A stretch of DNA of 64,000 bases, taken from contig NW_026634058.1 of the NCBI RefSeq assembly GCF_024868665.1, positions 1-64,000 on the forward strand, read 5' to 3'. A model generated the notes under the pieces. That model saw nothing but the letters and a program-made list of their open reading frames with translations. It ran no database searches and had not been told where the DNA came from. This document shows, piece by piece, positions 1 through 12,152 of this stretch (position 1 is the first letter of the stretch; each line of letters starts with the position of its first letter). The translations under genes and the position numbers were made by a program. The stretch is from Triplophysa rosa (Eukaryota; Chordata; Actinopteri; Cypriniformes; Nemacheilidae).

Positions 1-423
1 TTTCTACAAACACTGCATATATGTTGTTGTTTATTGCTGTTTGCTCAGTCTTTCAGTAACTTTATTCTGTAGACTTTCACTCAACACTGCACATGTGCTG
101 ATGGACAGTCAAAGTCATGTGATCTGGTCACTTTCACAAACCGCCCCTGTGTGAGTTTATTTACGATAAAATCACAGAGTACCTGAGCGTGGGTCGGTTG
201 GTTCATTGAGATATCACATATAGACCCGCTTACCTCACGAATCCCCCTGCGAAGTCAAAGCTTCACCTCTGAAAACAAAAGTCAGAGATCACCGTTAAAG
301 CACAAGTCGGCCTTCATCACACCTGTGCCATATTTTCACTTTTGAATCAGGATGCCAAAATGAACAGAAGAACGACTATTCAGAAATGATTTGCCTTTAG
401 AAGGCAGTGTCCTAATAAATAAT
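1..423. other. non-coding, no feature seen
   Basis: Unique-looking A/T-rich sequence downstream (in minus-strand sense) of the candidate terminal exon at 424-652. It could contain that gene's 3' UTR. I see no convincing coding, RNA or repeat signal. Confidence 0.4.
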
Positions 424-652
424 TCAACCTTTTAGCGCAAGAATGTCTTGCGTTCCTGGATTGCGATCACGCTCGCCTCGTCCTCCCTGCTCTCGTTCAA
501 AGTCACAGTCCCAACTGTCATTTCTGTTTCCTGATTCAAAAACATAAACGGGATCACACGTCTCTATGTCCTTGTCAATCACACCAGCGGCACTCCTGTC
601 TCCGGGCCACAGGCGGGACTTTAGGGAGAGAATGTCACACATCATTACAGTC
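424..652 (-). CDS. candidate terminal coding exon, possibly of a CDK15-like kinase gene
   Basis: On the minus strand a pyrimidine-rich tract ends in TTTGCAG at 653-659. An open frame follows from base 652 (phase: one base completes the previous codon) to a TGA at 424-426. The peptide runs TVMMCDILSLKSRLWPGD and continues for about 75 residues with an acidic/Arg-rich tail. The MCDIL stretch recalls the MCDLL near the C-terminus of vertebrate CDK15, and the exon lies on the same strand, downstream of the kinase exon at 2785-2910. No exon carrying the expected intervening residues was found between them. The assignment is inference; it may instead be an unrelated last exon or a chance frame. Confidence 0.3.
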
Positions 653-2721
653 CTGCAAACAGAGCAAAAAAAGCAGCTTTTTAACATAACAAAAAAGCAG
701 CTGATGCATTATTAAACGGGTAGATCAGGCACAATTTGAGTAAAGATGTTGAACGCTGAGGCACGGGCTTCACGCGCAGCATGAATAAATGATGATGGCA
801 AGATCAGCGGCGTCCGGCTCTCCAATCCAGCTGTAGTCACACACTTTCACACAGTCCATGTGCTCTCTCTCTCTCTCCTCACCTGATGATTGGCATTCAT
901 TGCCATAGAAGCAGCGTGGGTATAAACATCAGCAGCAAGTCTCCACAGGATGAGTGTATGTGTACTGCATGTGGTGTTTTCTGGGTCTGATAAGCGTGTG
1001 TTTGAGATACACACACGCACACACACTTTGACCTTGAAAAGTTTTGCTCACTACTGTCCTTGAATTAGACACTGCAGGAGAAAACAACCGATAATAATCT
1101 CTTGAGCATTTCATTTATTCTGTTCTCTCTCTCTCTCTCTCTGTGTGAGTAATGCAATTGAAAATATTTAAGACCCAAAATTGAAACGCTTGCTGTTAAA
1201 CATTCACAGAATTCAAACTGAAACCTGTTAGTGGAAAGAAGAAAATTAGATTTGACCTGATGAAGGAAGAAATTCATTTGAGCTCTTAGGGCAAGCTTTC
1301 CTAGTGAAAAAGCAATGTTATTTCTTTTATACCAAGTTTAGTTTAAATGTACTAACATATTTACTTATACTGTATATCGCTTAAAACTTACACATATAAA
1401 AAAATCATAATTCAACTTTATTTGGAATACTATGTATATGGAATACTAATACTTGTACACAATGCACATTTCATCATAATAAGCCTAAAATGTGTTTTAA
1501 TGTCACTTTTGATAAGGATTGTATGATTTTTGAAACATATCAGTCTTATTTAAAGTGTACTTGAAGTGTACTCGCAATAGTTCCACTTTAGCACTTCAGT
1601 ATATCTTTAGTTGGACCTCAGCACAACTTCTGCACAATTAAGAACAAAATGACCTGTTCAAATTTAGCAGACTTTAAATATACCAATTTAGTATACCAAA
1701 AGTACAATCGCAGTATCACAATTCAAACACAATGTTTCTTTGACTGCTCTCTGCAGATTGATGGCTAATATTTTCCATACATCATCCTGATTGATTCTAT
1801 TTGGATTCTGTGTAGTTCATCTTAAAGCTGAAGATGACATTTTCTCGCTAAACCTTCAGTTGCATTACACGTTTGAGAGCTCATTTAGACAGCAGAGAGA
1901 CTTTCTCACAATTTCCTCAACTGTATGTAATTTAAAAAAGAGTTAGTTTTGTCACCAACGAAAATGTTTTATATCAATTAAGATCAGTTATGAATAACCA
2001 CAAGGGATTACAATAGAGCACATAAGAAGCGTCATTCGTCCACACATGTGGATTGTGGTAAAAAAACATCAAGTTACTGATGGTTAAAGATAGATCATTC
2101 TTGAGAGATTGCAGCGTGCTGGGCTTTTTCAAAGGTTCTATATTAGATGTTTTGAAGCTCATTGTGTTGTGTAGACATCTCTGCTCAAACCTTTTGTTCC
2201 CATTGGGAACCACTTAAAAAATATGTCTCGGGTTTTAGCTCTAAAAGCTCATGCCAATAACCGCGTTGCCATAGCAACCCAAGAACACACTGCCTAAAAC
2301 ATGGCACGGAGACATTGCCGTCGAAACGACTTTTGAACTTTGACCTTCTGCTAGACGATACAGATCAATAGGACCTGTTAAAGTTCTTTGAGCTGAATGG
2401 AAGTTTGTGAAAGAAATAACTGTGATCTTCATCCAGTAAACAGAGCCGTGATTTGAGTGTCAAACACATGAATAGAAGCTCCGTTTCAGAGAGACTGGCG
2501 TATGACTTTAAAATAGTTTTGACTTCAATCCCTACATCGTGCTCTTTTCTTTTCTTCCTGAACTTGTGTGACTTTGTATTTGTGTGTCTTTTGAGCTGAA
2601 TTGATGCGAGTGCTGGAAACTCACTGTGTGCGGAGCTTCATGATGGTGAGTTTATAAGGGTCAGAAGTCACCGACTCGTGTTTTTAGTAAAGCTGAGATG
2701 GAGGCGAGGCCATGGGCAAGT

Positions 2722-2722
<1 letters not shown>
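653..2722. other. non-coding stretch, possible intron
   Basis: A/T-rich, without a recognisable exon. It includes a short (CT)n run near 1122-1142 and a small CA run near 1008-1025. If 424-652 and 2785-2910 belong to one gene, this is intronic. Confidence 0.4.

Positions 2723-2783
<61 letters not shown>
2723..2783. repeat. (CA)n microsatellite with an unresolved base
   Basis: About 30 perfect CA units, followed by a single N at 2784, immediately next to the kinase exon. Read on the minus strand, the GT repeat directly follows the exon's last codon and so overlaps the expected splice donor. Confidence 0.95.
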
Positions 2784-2784
2784 N

Positions 2785-2910
2785 CAGATGCATTAACGGA
2801 GGTGGAAGAGTGTTGAAATATGGGTGCGGCAATGCATCGTGGGCCGAAACCCTGTCCTTTGGATTTATCATCAGCATCTGCTGGGCTAGATCCTCCGTCT
2901 TATAAGGTAA
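2785..2910 (-). CDS. protein kinase C-lobe exon, PFTAIRE-type CDK (CDK14/15-like)
   Basis: Minus-strand exon of 126 bases (42 codons). The acceptor is CAG at 2911-2913 and the frame is phase 0. The peptide reads LPYKTEDLAQQMLMINPKDR, then VSAHDALPHPYFNTLPPPLM and HL. The pattern EDLA..ML...P.DRVSA..AL.H.YF..LPP.L..L is the end of the kinase domain, where the conserved Arg of subdomain XI sits in KDRVSA. It resembles CDK15/CDK14 more than the cell-cycle CDKs. The donor falls at base N2784 inside a (GT)n repeat, so the junction cannot be verified. No other kinase exon (HRD, DFG) was found in the window, so this is either the 3' part of a gene whose 5' exons are diverged or absent, or an isolated remnant. 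The TSP1 exon at 4823-4926 on the same strand makes the gene structure ambiguous. Confidence 0.5.
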
Positions 2911-2935
2911 CTGAGCGAGCCTGAGCCAACCCATG

Positions 2936-2960
2936 CACACACACACACACACACACACAC
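2936..2960. repeat. (CA)n microsatellite
   Basis: Short perfect CA tract just outside the kinase exon. Confidence 0.9.
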
Positions 2961-4822
2961 GTACATACATACACACAAACAGCCATCAGGCACGGTGCAT
3001 TTTTAACAAACACAGAAAATATCCACTAGCCTGTAATCGCTGTTGTGAGATTGTAAGTTACAAGAGAAAGTATAAGAGAAGAACATTCTGTCCTTTTAGT
3101 CATTTAAAAAAAAAAAGTTCCCCAATTTTTCTTGATAAATATGCAATGTCATGTGTATTTATCTGGCCCTTGGATTTTTCCAGACTAATAAAGAAAGATG
3201 TGACTATCAATGTTGTGTGTCTGTCTGTTTATTATCCATGAGCCACACTGTGTGTCTGTCCAAGTGTGTAATGGCTTCTGACAGATACTGGTGGGCTTCT
3301 CTGGGCCCAGCAGAGGGTCTGGTTGATGTGGTTAAAAATATATATTTTAATATGTCTGTCTGTCCGTCCGTCCATCTGTCCTTCCCTCTATCTGTCTGTC
3401 TGTCTATTTGTCAATATGATGTGTTTATTTCGGACTGTATATGGGTGGGTCATTTTAGATGAAATGGCGTCAGTACATTTTAAATCAACTCATTTAGAAT
3501 ATGACACATCTATGTTTTCTGTGAGATAAGAAGCAGGGTGGACGCAATCACGCTGTTTGAAATGAACAGCACAATCTATGATGCGTTCTTGTTTGGAAGA
3601 TCAGCAAGGATCAAATGTGTTTTGCTGATTCGATGGGATATACAGTGTTGGTGTCTAATGGCACGTTTCATTCAATCACAAACGTTAATGCGAGTCTGCA
3701 GTGTGCTAATATAATCTCATCTGCTACCGTATGTGTCACATTTCAACATGTCTAATACTAATGTAATATTCTCTCAGTATGTCATCCATCTACTCACCCT
3801 AACACTTCCATCCTGTCACTGGCTCCTCACCAATAAAACTTCAGTCACATTATTTAAGAAAGAAACACAGATTATTTTAAACACACCCAACATTGGTCTA
3901 TGATAACAAGCCTAATGTATTTTACTGAGATCTCTTGATGCGAGGCTTAATGGAACTGCACCGTGAAACTTCTTGAGTTCACCCCCCTCAACGCTCTTAC
4001 TGTGTCCAAACCAACACCCCCCACCCCAACACCCACACGCGCGCACACACACCACCCCCGCCTGCGCCGCTGGGCCGTAATGGATTTTTATCAGCCTAAA
4101 GTATCAGTGATGATTTGAGGAGTCCCTCTGCTGCTCTACGATTCCTTTTGAAATGCCTTTCTCTGGTAGACTCATTGCACTAGCCCGGGGCAACGGCCTT
4201 CAGAGATCACAATGTTATTAATATAAACATGTCAAAACGCATGCTGAAATTCAAAACAGGGGTGCACAAATGTCAAGGTGTCAAACTGCTGAAATATAAA
4301 TCATGCTTTAATATTCTAAACCAACGGCCTTACCGCAAATAGCTGTTACAATGCAGATCATTTGAAATAAAGTCATTTTTTCACACACTGGCGGTGGGTT
4401 AGACAGGGCCCATAATATTCACAGTAACATTTAAGGCCAATGACAATGACGTCTAATATTTACAGGCTCTCTAATCATTTAAGTGACTCAGAAACAAGTT
4501 TTCCGACCAAGAGATTGATGATTAAGTTAATTCAGTGCTATTTAAATGATAAAGAGCAGAATAAAGTAACTGATGTTTACTGCGTGGCTGGAGTTTGGTT
4601 TGGGTGGTGGTTAAGGGTAGTTGCGGTTGTGTTGAGTTGAGGTTAAGAAATAATGTGCTTAGCAGATCAAACAGAACATTCAGTGTGCATGAACGCAGTG
4701 AGAAGGGTCGTGGTTACACGGCATGAAAAGCATTTTATGTGCTTGTCATGCTGAATCAAGGTTAACATGTGGACTTGGAAGGCAATGCATCTGTGACACA
4801 GACGGCAGACACACAGACTTAC
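2961..4822. other. non-coding; candidate conserved stretch near 4.08-4.57 kb
   Basis: No exon recognised. A TCTG/TCCG-rich simple region lies at 3340-3410 and a CA/CG patch near 4035-4055. The stretch 4080-4570 is non-repetitive and evenly A/T-rich, and looks like typical conserved non-coding DNA, but this cannot be shown from one sequence. Confidence 0.35.
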
Positions 4823-4926
4823 CTGATGTGATATGTCACCTCTTCTGCCCTGCTGATCGCACACGGCTGTTTGGATCTGCTGCAGGCCTCCACACGTCAC
4901 TGTACATCTGTTCCAACACACGACGG
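4823..4926 (-). CDS. thrombospondin type-1 repeat exon (ADAMTS/ADAMTSL family, adamtsl3 candidate)
   Basis: The minus-strand acceptor TTTTAG ends at 4927 and the donor CAG/GTAAGT begins at 4822, giving a 104-base exon. The peptide contains CWNRCTVTCGGLQQIQTAVC, the TSP1 signature W..C..TCGG..Q.....C, followed by DQQGRRGDISHQ. TSP1 repeats occur in tandem in secreted ADAMTS and ADAMTS-like matrix proteins. In mammals ADAMTSL3 lies near BNC1 in divergent orientation, as this exon does relative to bnc1 here, so adamtsl3 is the leading candidate. Only one exon was recognised, so the specific gene is inference. Confidence 0.5.
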
Positions 4927-7900
4927 CTAAAACACACACACACACACGCACAGTAAATCAGTAAATTTCTAGCCGAAAATATTTTTTGTTGAATACTTTT
5001 CTAGTTTGTAAATTACTAAAACTATACCTTTAATAGTTATTTGATCATAATATGAAACAAATCATGTTATGAACACCAACAGCAATACGTATAAAAATAA
5101 TAATTTTATACATTGATGTTTAACTGTATAGCAAGCTGGCAACAATTAATTAAAAACAATCCGCAAAACAACGACAAAATAGATTTTAAATATATGCATC
5201 AAAAACTATTATAAAGAAATCATATTCTACTGGAAAATATAAATATACAAAATAGAATTTATTATGGATTGGCTAATTTGAAAGGATTTGTGTCTTTGTT
5301 ATTATTCGCGCTTTGTTTGCCCTGTGTATTGTGGACTTTTATGTTACTTCCTGTCCTGTGTCATGTTTTGTAGTATTTTGTAGTTTTTCGTGCTAATTAG
5401 TTCCCCCAGGTGTTTCTTGTTTCCTCGTTTTCCCTTTGTATTTATAACCCAAGTGTTTCAGTTGTCTTTTCTCAGGCGTTGTGTTTGTGGCATGTGTGGA
5501 TTTTCTGATGGCCTGTTTAGTTGTTCTTTTATTATTTTGTTACTTTATTCACCTCATTAATAAGTTTCTAAACTGCACGTGGATCCGCTGCTTTCCCTGC
5601 CTGGTTTCCTCTGCCATGTAACAGTCTTAGCAGTTTTTTTAGCGGTTTATTTAGCTGCATAATACAGCACATACACATAATTGTGACAAGTGTGTTTGGA
5701 ACATATTAAATAAAATATTCTACAACGTTGTGCATCTATGCTCACAAAGGTTTTAAATGTTGTGAAAAGTTTTGCATAATTCAAAATAAAAGTGTGGCTG
5801 ATTTCATGCAGCATCTGAAAAGCATTTTAAGATTGAGAACTGATTAAAGCATTTCTCTAGTTTCTACGTTTAGAGTAAAAAAAGACTTGAGTTATTCCTC
5901 CATCACATTAAAGCTTGAAACCATCATCTGAAAATTTGAAATGATACCCTGGCTTCAAAAGTGGCATCAAAATACTTTGACACAAAACATATATATTTCA
6001 AGTAAATCTATTTGATTTTAGTGCCTTCAGCATTCATGTAAACAACACAGATATGACTGGAGATGCATGTCTGCGCTCTTTGATCTTTGTGTACACCCTT
6101 TGATCTGACTATGAGAGTGAAAAATATATTTTCCAGAGGGGCTGTAGCCTGGCACTGCGGTGACCCCACTGAGGCAAGAATCAGCATCTCAAAATGCGCC
6201 TGCAAACCTGGAAATGAAAGCTATTAAATGAAGGAAACGTATGCAGAACTGTCCATTACACCATGATCTGCCTTACAGGCTACAAACATTGGAGAAGATT
6301 CTCTGTCCGGTGTTTGACAAATCTTTTGAGGTACTAAAGGCTTATTGGCAATTATATGAGAACAAACCACAGAAGTGTCATTAGCATGTGACTGCAGCTC
6401 ACAGCTGTCATAGACATTTTCCTCTCGCTGGATGCCATCGTCTAATCGTCCACTCAGAGCCCTTAGCCTCCCTCGAAGCATCTCCTCTGATGCAAAGCCT
6501 TGTGGGTAGTGAGATGTTATTGGTGGCCACCGGTCTGCCTTCGCATTGCGATCTGCCACTCGAGATCCTGTGTAAGTGCTCGGGAGGCCGCTGCTATTCT
6601 CCCGACATCCAGCCCTATGGGCGACGCGTCACGCGCTAATGCAAACGCACGTTAACCCCCCACAACCATCCTAAAGCTCACAGCTTTTCGCCGCGCCTGC
6701 CTCTCGACATCCAGCACAAGAGATTTTTCATCAACATGAATGTTTTAATGTCTCATCTGGTTAATGTGAAGCCAGAACCCTTTCGCATTCATGGATTGAT
6801 CACAGCCGATAATCGCTGCAGATGAAATCATCTGTGGGTATCAAAAGTCCCTTCTCTCTTGCGCTGTCAGTTGCGACAGCGATGTCCAGTAAAGGGATGT
6901 TAAATGTTGAGCACAGGGTCGGGTTTCTCTGCTTCACGCTATCGATTTTTTCTTTTTAAAAAAGACATTAAGTGATTTGACACCTCCAGACATGAGCAGA
7001 CAGAGGTGCAGTTCAGCACAGAGAGAAGAGCTCGAGATACAAATGCATTAGCTATATAAGAAAACATGCTATCTTTGAGACGTAAAGAAAAGTGTTCGTC
7101 TCTGCTCAGATGGAACATTGAGTGCGCATTGCTTAGACATTGTATCTAACTTTACTCTGCAAACACTCAGGACCATAAATTGCCTTTAGGTGTAAGACTG
7201 ACGGTGGCAGGAACCGGCACTTCCTGTTAAAGTACTGAGAAAGAAAGAAAGAAAGCACAACATTCACTTCAACACACTGTGCACTGTGTGGAAAAAGTCC
7301 ATCAATAGAAAAAGAGATTCAGAGATTCAAGCAGAAACACAATGTTGGCTGTCTATAAAGATGAACTAGTAGATCAACCAGAGTAAATAACTCTCCTCTT
7401 TACTTTATAGTTCAGGAAAATATAATAAAATGATTGTGAAGCTTGAACATAGCAACAGGCCGTATAGTGCGATGTGGAGGTGCATGTGGCTTCAGTCATG
7501 TGACTGAACGGTAGGTTGACTGATCTGCTGTGATGTAGTACATATGACAAGCTGCTCAGGGTGCATCTCTCATAAGAGCAATGAAGTAGCATTGAGGCAA
7601 CAAACGCTCAGCGGTCAGGTGGAATGACACGATTGAAGCAGTGAGTCTGAACTGAATCATCTGAGCAGATCGCAATATCTGCATGCCTCCAATTACTGCC
7701 TGTCCGGCCAGTTGTGCGCACACACATGCACGCATGTGCAGATAAAGTACACGCACACACATACACACAAACATTTGGCCAAAAACAGACACACAAGTTA
7801 TTCAAAATCTTTTACTTCTTTTCTTAAAATACATGTTTATATGTGCAAGCCTCTTATCATCACTTCTTAAAAGGTTTCAAACATGTTTTTTTTAGATAAA

Positions 7901-8710
7901 AAGTTTTGTCATGACATTCAAGAAGTTATTTAAGCACTATTCTACGTTGTATTCTATTTGACTCACATACTCATAAAACATGTTTCGTCAGATATAAAAT
8001 GTATATTTCAGTCATTCTTCCGCTATAAATCACAGTTTCAAATAACATCATTATCCTGTGGTTCATCAGCATTTTAACCTCTGAAATGTTCTGCAGGAGG
8101 CAAACACATTTAGCCATTTCACAACATTTTCAAATACTCATATGATTCCATCTCAAGGTTTCATTAATTTTCCTCACGATATTTAAGGTTAAGTCAATGA
8201 TTCAGTATTGAAGATCATTGCTTATAATTGCTCCTGTTTGATTTCAAATGGAAGGCCTACCATAGATTTCATAAACAGGACAGAATAAACATATTGACCC
8301 TGAAGTCCTGCAAGAGAACACAGAGAATTATTAATGATGATCCAACCTGGAGTGAATTCACTTCAATTCATTTACAACTCTGCATAAAAAGTGAAGTACA
8401 TTGAGTGTATAGCTGTAAAGTGGACGTGTTTATCGTCACATTCTTCATGGTCAGGTTGACTCAGAGTGAATATTTGGTGTCAGCGTGCTGGGGGATGGTT
8501 GGCTTGAGTGGGGGTTTATAAAGCACATCTGGTTGAAAATGTGGGTGTTTTTAAAAGCAGCTTCTCTTCCTGTACCAGCCAGAGCCGTCGCACGGCTGAT
8601 TTACGCTCCTCTAATGTCATGGAACAAAAACATGGAAACTGTCCCGTAAACACAGAATTCCTCATAAGTTGAGCGATTATGATTCAGTGTGTGGGGGGGA
8701 TGTGCACGTG
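4927..8710. other. non-coding, intergenic or intronic
   Basis: No confident exon. Open frames on the minus strand near 6008-6205 and 6224-6559 have no family resemblance. An LTR-like fragment sits near 5.34-5.62 kb. The rest is unremarkable A/T-rich sequence. Confidence 0.35.
5341..5623 (+). mobile_element. LTR-like fragment
   Basis: Composition and signal order resemble a fish LTR. There is a T-rich U3-like part, a TATA-like TATTTATAA near 5440, a downstream T-rich stretch, and a terminal segment ending in ATGTAACA near 5616-5623. The candidate start TGTTAC near 5342 would give complementary ends, but the flanking five bases do not match, so the boundaries are unproven. Confidence 0.3.
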
Positions 8711-8798
8711 CACACACACACACACACACACGCACGCACACACGCACACACGCACGCACACACACACACACACGCACACACACACACACACACGCACA
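8711..8798. repeat. (CA)n/(CGCA)n microsatellite
   Basis: Interrupted CA tract with CG substitutions. It generates spurious Thr-His or Val-Cys reading frames on both strands. Confidence 0.95.
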
Positions 8799-8817
8799 TG
8801 CATGTTGGGTTTCCATG

Positions 8818-9320
8818 TTTTATGGGGACATTCCATAGACGCAATGGTTTTTATACTGTACAAACTGTATCTCATATTCCCTCCCCCTAACCCTAACAAT
8901 CACACACAACTGTCTGCTCTTTTACATTTTCACAAAAGTTCATTCTGTATGATTTATAAGCTTGCTTCCTCATGGGGACCAAAAAATGCCCCCTCAAGGA
9001 CAAGGGTTTTGGATATTGCCATCTTTGTGGGGACATTTTGTCCCCATACCGTAGGGTATATGTCTGGTTTACTATCCCCGTGGGGACAGTCCATAGGCGT
9101 AATGTTTTTTATACTGTACAAACTGTTTTTTTTTATCCCCTATCCCTAACCCAACCCCTAAACCTAAAGATCATAGAACACTTTTTGCATTTTTAGATTT
9201 TTAAAAAATATTGTTCTGTACAATTTATTAGCTTTTTTGCCCATGGGGACCTCAATTTTGGTCCCCACGGTGACACGAGTCCCCATGTGTTGGTGTGCAT
9301 TCAGGTTTAGGTCCCCACCG
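8818..9320. repeat. two-unit tandem copy of a TGGGGAC-type dispersed repeat
   Basis: Two diverged units of roughly 250 bases, starting near 8823 and 9080. Each contains TGGGGACA, then TTATACTGTACAAACTGT, a CCCTAACC-like run and CATGGGGACC. TGGGGAC and GTCCCCA occur as close inverted pairs (for example near 9029-9046 and 9243-9270), so each unit can form hairpins. This is a common type of repeat in teleost DNA. The small reading frames in it are not genes. Confidence 0.75.
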
Positions 9321-11488
9321 GGATATACAAACATGAACACACAAACACAATCCTGAAGTCCATTTATATTGATTTTTTTTATATTCGATCAGAAATAAGT
9401 GATTATGATAGAACACAAACGTAGTTTTGGTAATGTTGCAGGCTGACTTAAGTTTTTCTGTTTGGCTGGGAGAAGGAAGCTCTCTGAGTGTGTGAAAGAT
9501 TAATGCTAACTCCAGATTAGCAATGCTATCACAGGCACTACACTAGAGTGTATTGATTTTCTTTCAGCTCATCTGACAGAAGAAAAGAGAGAGAGCTTTC
9601 CTCCTCAGAGATACTGCATGCCGCTTTAACCAACATCTATTTTCTGACAATAAACACAATAAATGCTGGAACCTTGGTCTCAGGCAGAACATTTCGACAG
9701 CACAGATTCAGTCATATTCTGTATCTCAAACTTTAGAACGTCACCTTGAGAGTTTAGAATCACTTCTATATCGCTGTACATGAGAGACTTGTGTAGATGT
9801 GATGATGTGCTGAAGATCTTGTCCACAGCTCACAGCCTTTGGCATACATATTTAAGGTTTTTTACTTTTGTCTTGACCAGTTTTCATTAGAGTGAAACAT
9901 TTCTACACTCACTTATGAATCATGTTTGCATGAAAAGTGAAAAACAACAAACAGACTTGTATTCTGAATGTAGGATTCTTTTCCAGACCGCGCTGGTACG
10001 CTTTCATGTGAAAACTGTGTACAGTGAGATGAAAAGTTTTACAGTGTGTGTGTGTGTGTGTTTACGTTCTGTATGATGCAGTAAACAAAGAGAGCGTTGT
10101 GAGAATGATGAGCGATCGTAACTGTTCTCGAGCTCAAAGATTTTTTATGCAGACACGAGCGGGATCTTGGAAAATCCTCAGGGTGGGACATTAGTATCGG
10201 AGTAAATGGCTTTTGTGTGTGTGAGACTGCTGATAGACGTTGCTCTAGTTGTGTCAGAGCTGCGGCAGCGTTTGGGCAGGTGTGTCTTTGGCTCAGACAC
10301 GTATCACCGCTAAACAATCAACTCATTGTGCAACATCGACATTCCAGCTCCTGCACTTCTTGTCCATCTGAGAGGCACCAGCGAGTGTGATGCTGCACCC
10401 GATCTACACCCCTGCCTGCCTTAATTTCCCACTCATTTAAATCTACAAATGTCCTCCAAACTTCCGGTTGATTCTTTTGTCTTTCAGTACTTGTTCAGGT
10501 GGGACACATGAAATCTTCTCTCGTCTTGAGTGTTGCATTCTGGGAGTGATATAGAGAGGTGTATTTTGTTAGCCAGGGTTGGGTGTCTGGACAAGGTCCC
10601 TAAGCTGTTTTATAGTTAAACCAGCCTTGACTTGTTGGACGGTGACATGTATCTGCTGACTAGCGGGATCAGTGCACTAAGCTGCAGTCTGATGCTTGAA
10701 AGACTTTTGGCATGTGCTGGTGCCTGCGTTTTCCACCCTTGACTGAAAGCATATGCTGCGTACAGTGTCAGTGAGACAGGGTTAGTTTGTGTGAATGTGG
10801 GTTGCTATATGACTTTGTGCGTGTGTGTCCGTGGCTTCCTGGCTGTTTCACAACCACACACACACACACATCTGGCAGCGCTTGGCTCCTTCAGGTGAAT
10901 CATGTCTCATGGGAGGCATGTGTGTGTGTGTGTGTGTGTGTGTGATGGAGTCTGCTGTGGCATCTGCAGTGTGGCAGGAAGCATGTGAATTTGTCTCACA
11001 GTTAATTCAGACACCACATGCTTTTCTAATTCCACCCCGACACTCCTCGCCCTCTCTGTCACCCCCTCAGCTCTTAAAGGCAAACGTCACACACAAAGTG
11101 TGCAATCTTTTGATGGCCGTGTGCGTGCAGCTAATTGGTCGTGACAAAAGCGAAGGGAAGGTTTTTACGAGAAAACAGTTGTATGTTGAATAATGACATG
11201 GACATCTCACGACAGAGAGCAACTTTCACACCTGCAAGCCCCAACATACATCAGCTGCCTGGGGCTGCGCATGCCTGCGTTTGTGATCAACAGATAACCA
11301 CCACAGATAACCCAGCGTTGTGTCTTCAGCTTCTACAAAACCCCTTAAAATGTTTCTACTGTTTCTGCATTTATAGAAGACCGGAACCACAAACTGGACA
11401 GAAAAAACAAACCCTAACTGTGTAGAGAAGAGAGAAGAGTCAATGTAGATTCTTCCACATAATCTACATCCTTTCGTCTCTCACTCGC
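9321..11488. other. non-coding; (GT)n at 10039-10060 and 10918-10942
   Basis: Unique-looking intergenic sequence with two short GT tracts and no recognisable exon. Confidence 0.4.
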
Positions 11489-11607
11489 GCACACACACAC
11501 GCGCGCGCACACACACACGCACGCACGCACACACGCATGCACACACACACACGCACACACACGCACACACACGCACGCACACGCACGCACGCACGCACGC
11601 ACGCACA
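11489..11607. repeat. (CA)n/(CGCA)n microsatellite
   Basis: Long imperfect array of CA and CGCA units. Confidence 0.95.
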
Positions 11608-12110
11608 CTTTGTGAAGATTGTCTCTCTCGTAGTGTGTGTCAGCAGGTGGAGGGAGGAAAAGGGTCACGAGTGTTACAGGAGAATCAAGCAGTGAAGTGA
11701 GTTTAATGAAGAGTCTAGAGGACAGAGGCACGAAACACCAAATACGCCCCCATACTGACATAAAGCAGCCCACGTCCACACACTTTTATAAAGGCACCCT
11801 GCAATCTACCCTGATCCTATGTGTGTGTGATGGGTTACACCTGCTGGTCAGGTTTTTGTCATCATCTAGATTTTGTTCGAAAAAAATGTTTTGTCACACA
11901 ACAGCTCATCATTTATGAGTTATGGCATTTAAGGCTATAGGTGGATGATATAACACTGTTTTCAGGCCAGCTGCACATCAATGCACCCACTTGTATTAAA
12001 TGTGTTAAATACACTCACTGTACTTGTATACATTTTTTATACGTTGTTTTGGTGTGTGTGAAAGGCAGACATGTAAGAGGGTGGATTGTGAGTGATAGCG
12101 ACAATGACTG

Positions 12111-12152
12111 GTGTGTGTGTGTGTGTGTGTGTGTGCGTGTGTGTGTGCGCGT
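12111..12152. repeat. (GT)n microsatellite
   Basis: GT units with GC interruptions. Confidence 0.9.

Noticed and set aside
6224..6559. 111-codon minus-strand frame near the TSP1 exon
   Set aside because: No Cys pattern or other family feature. Its position alone is not enough to call an exon.
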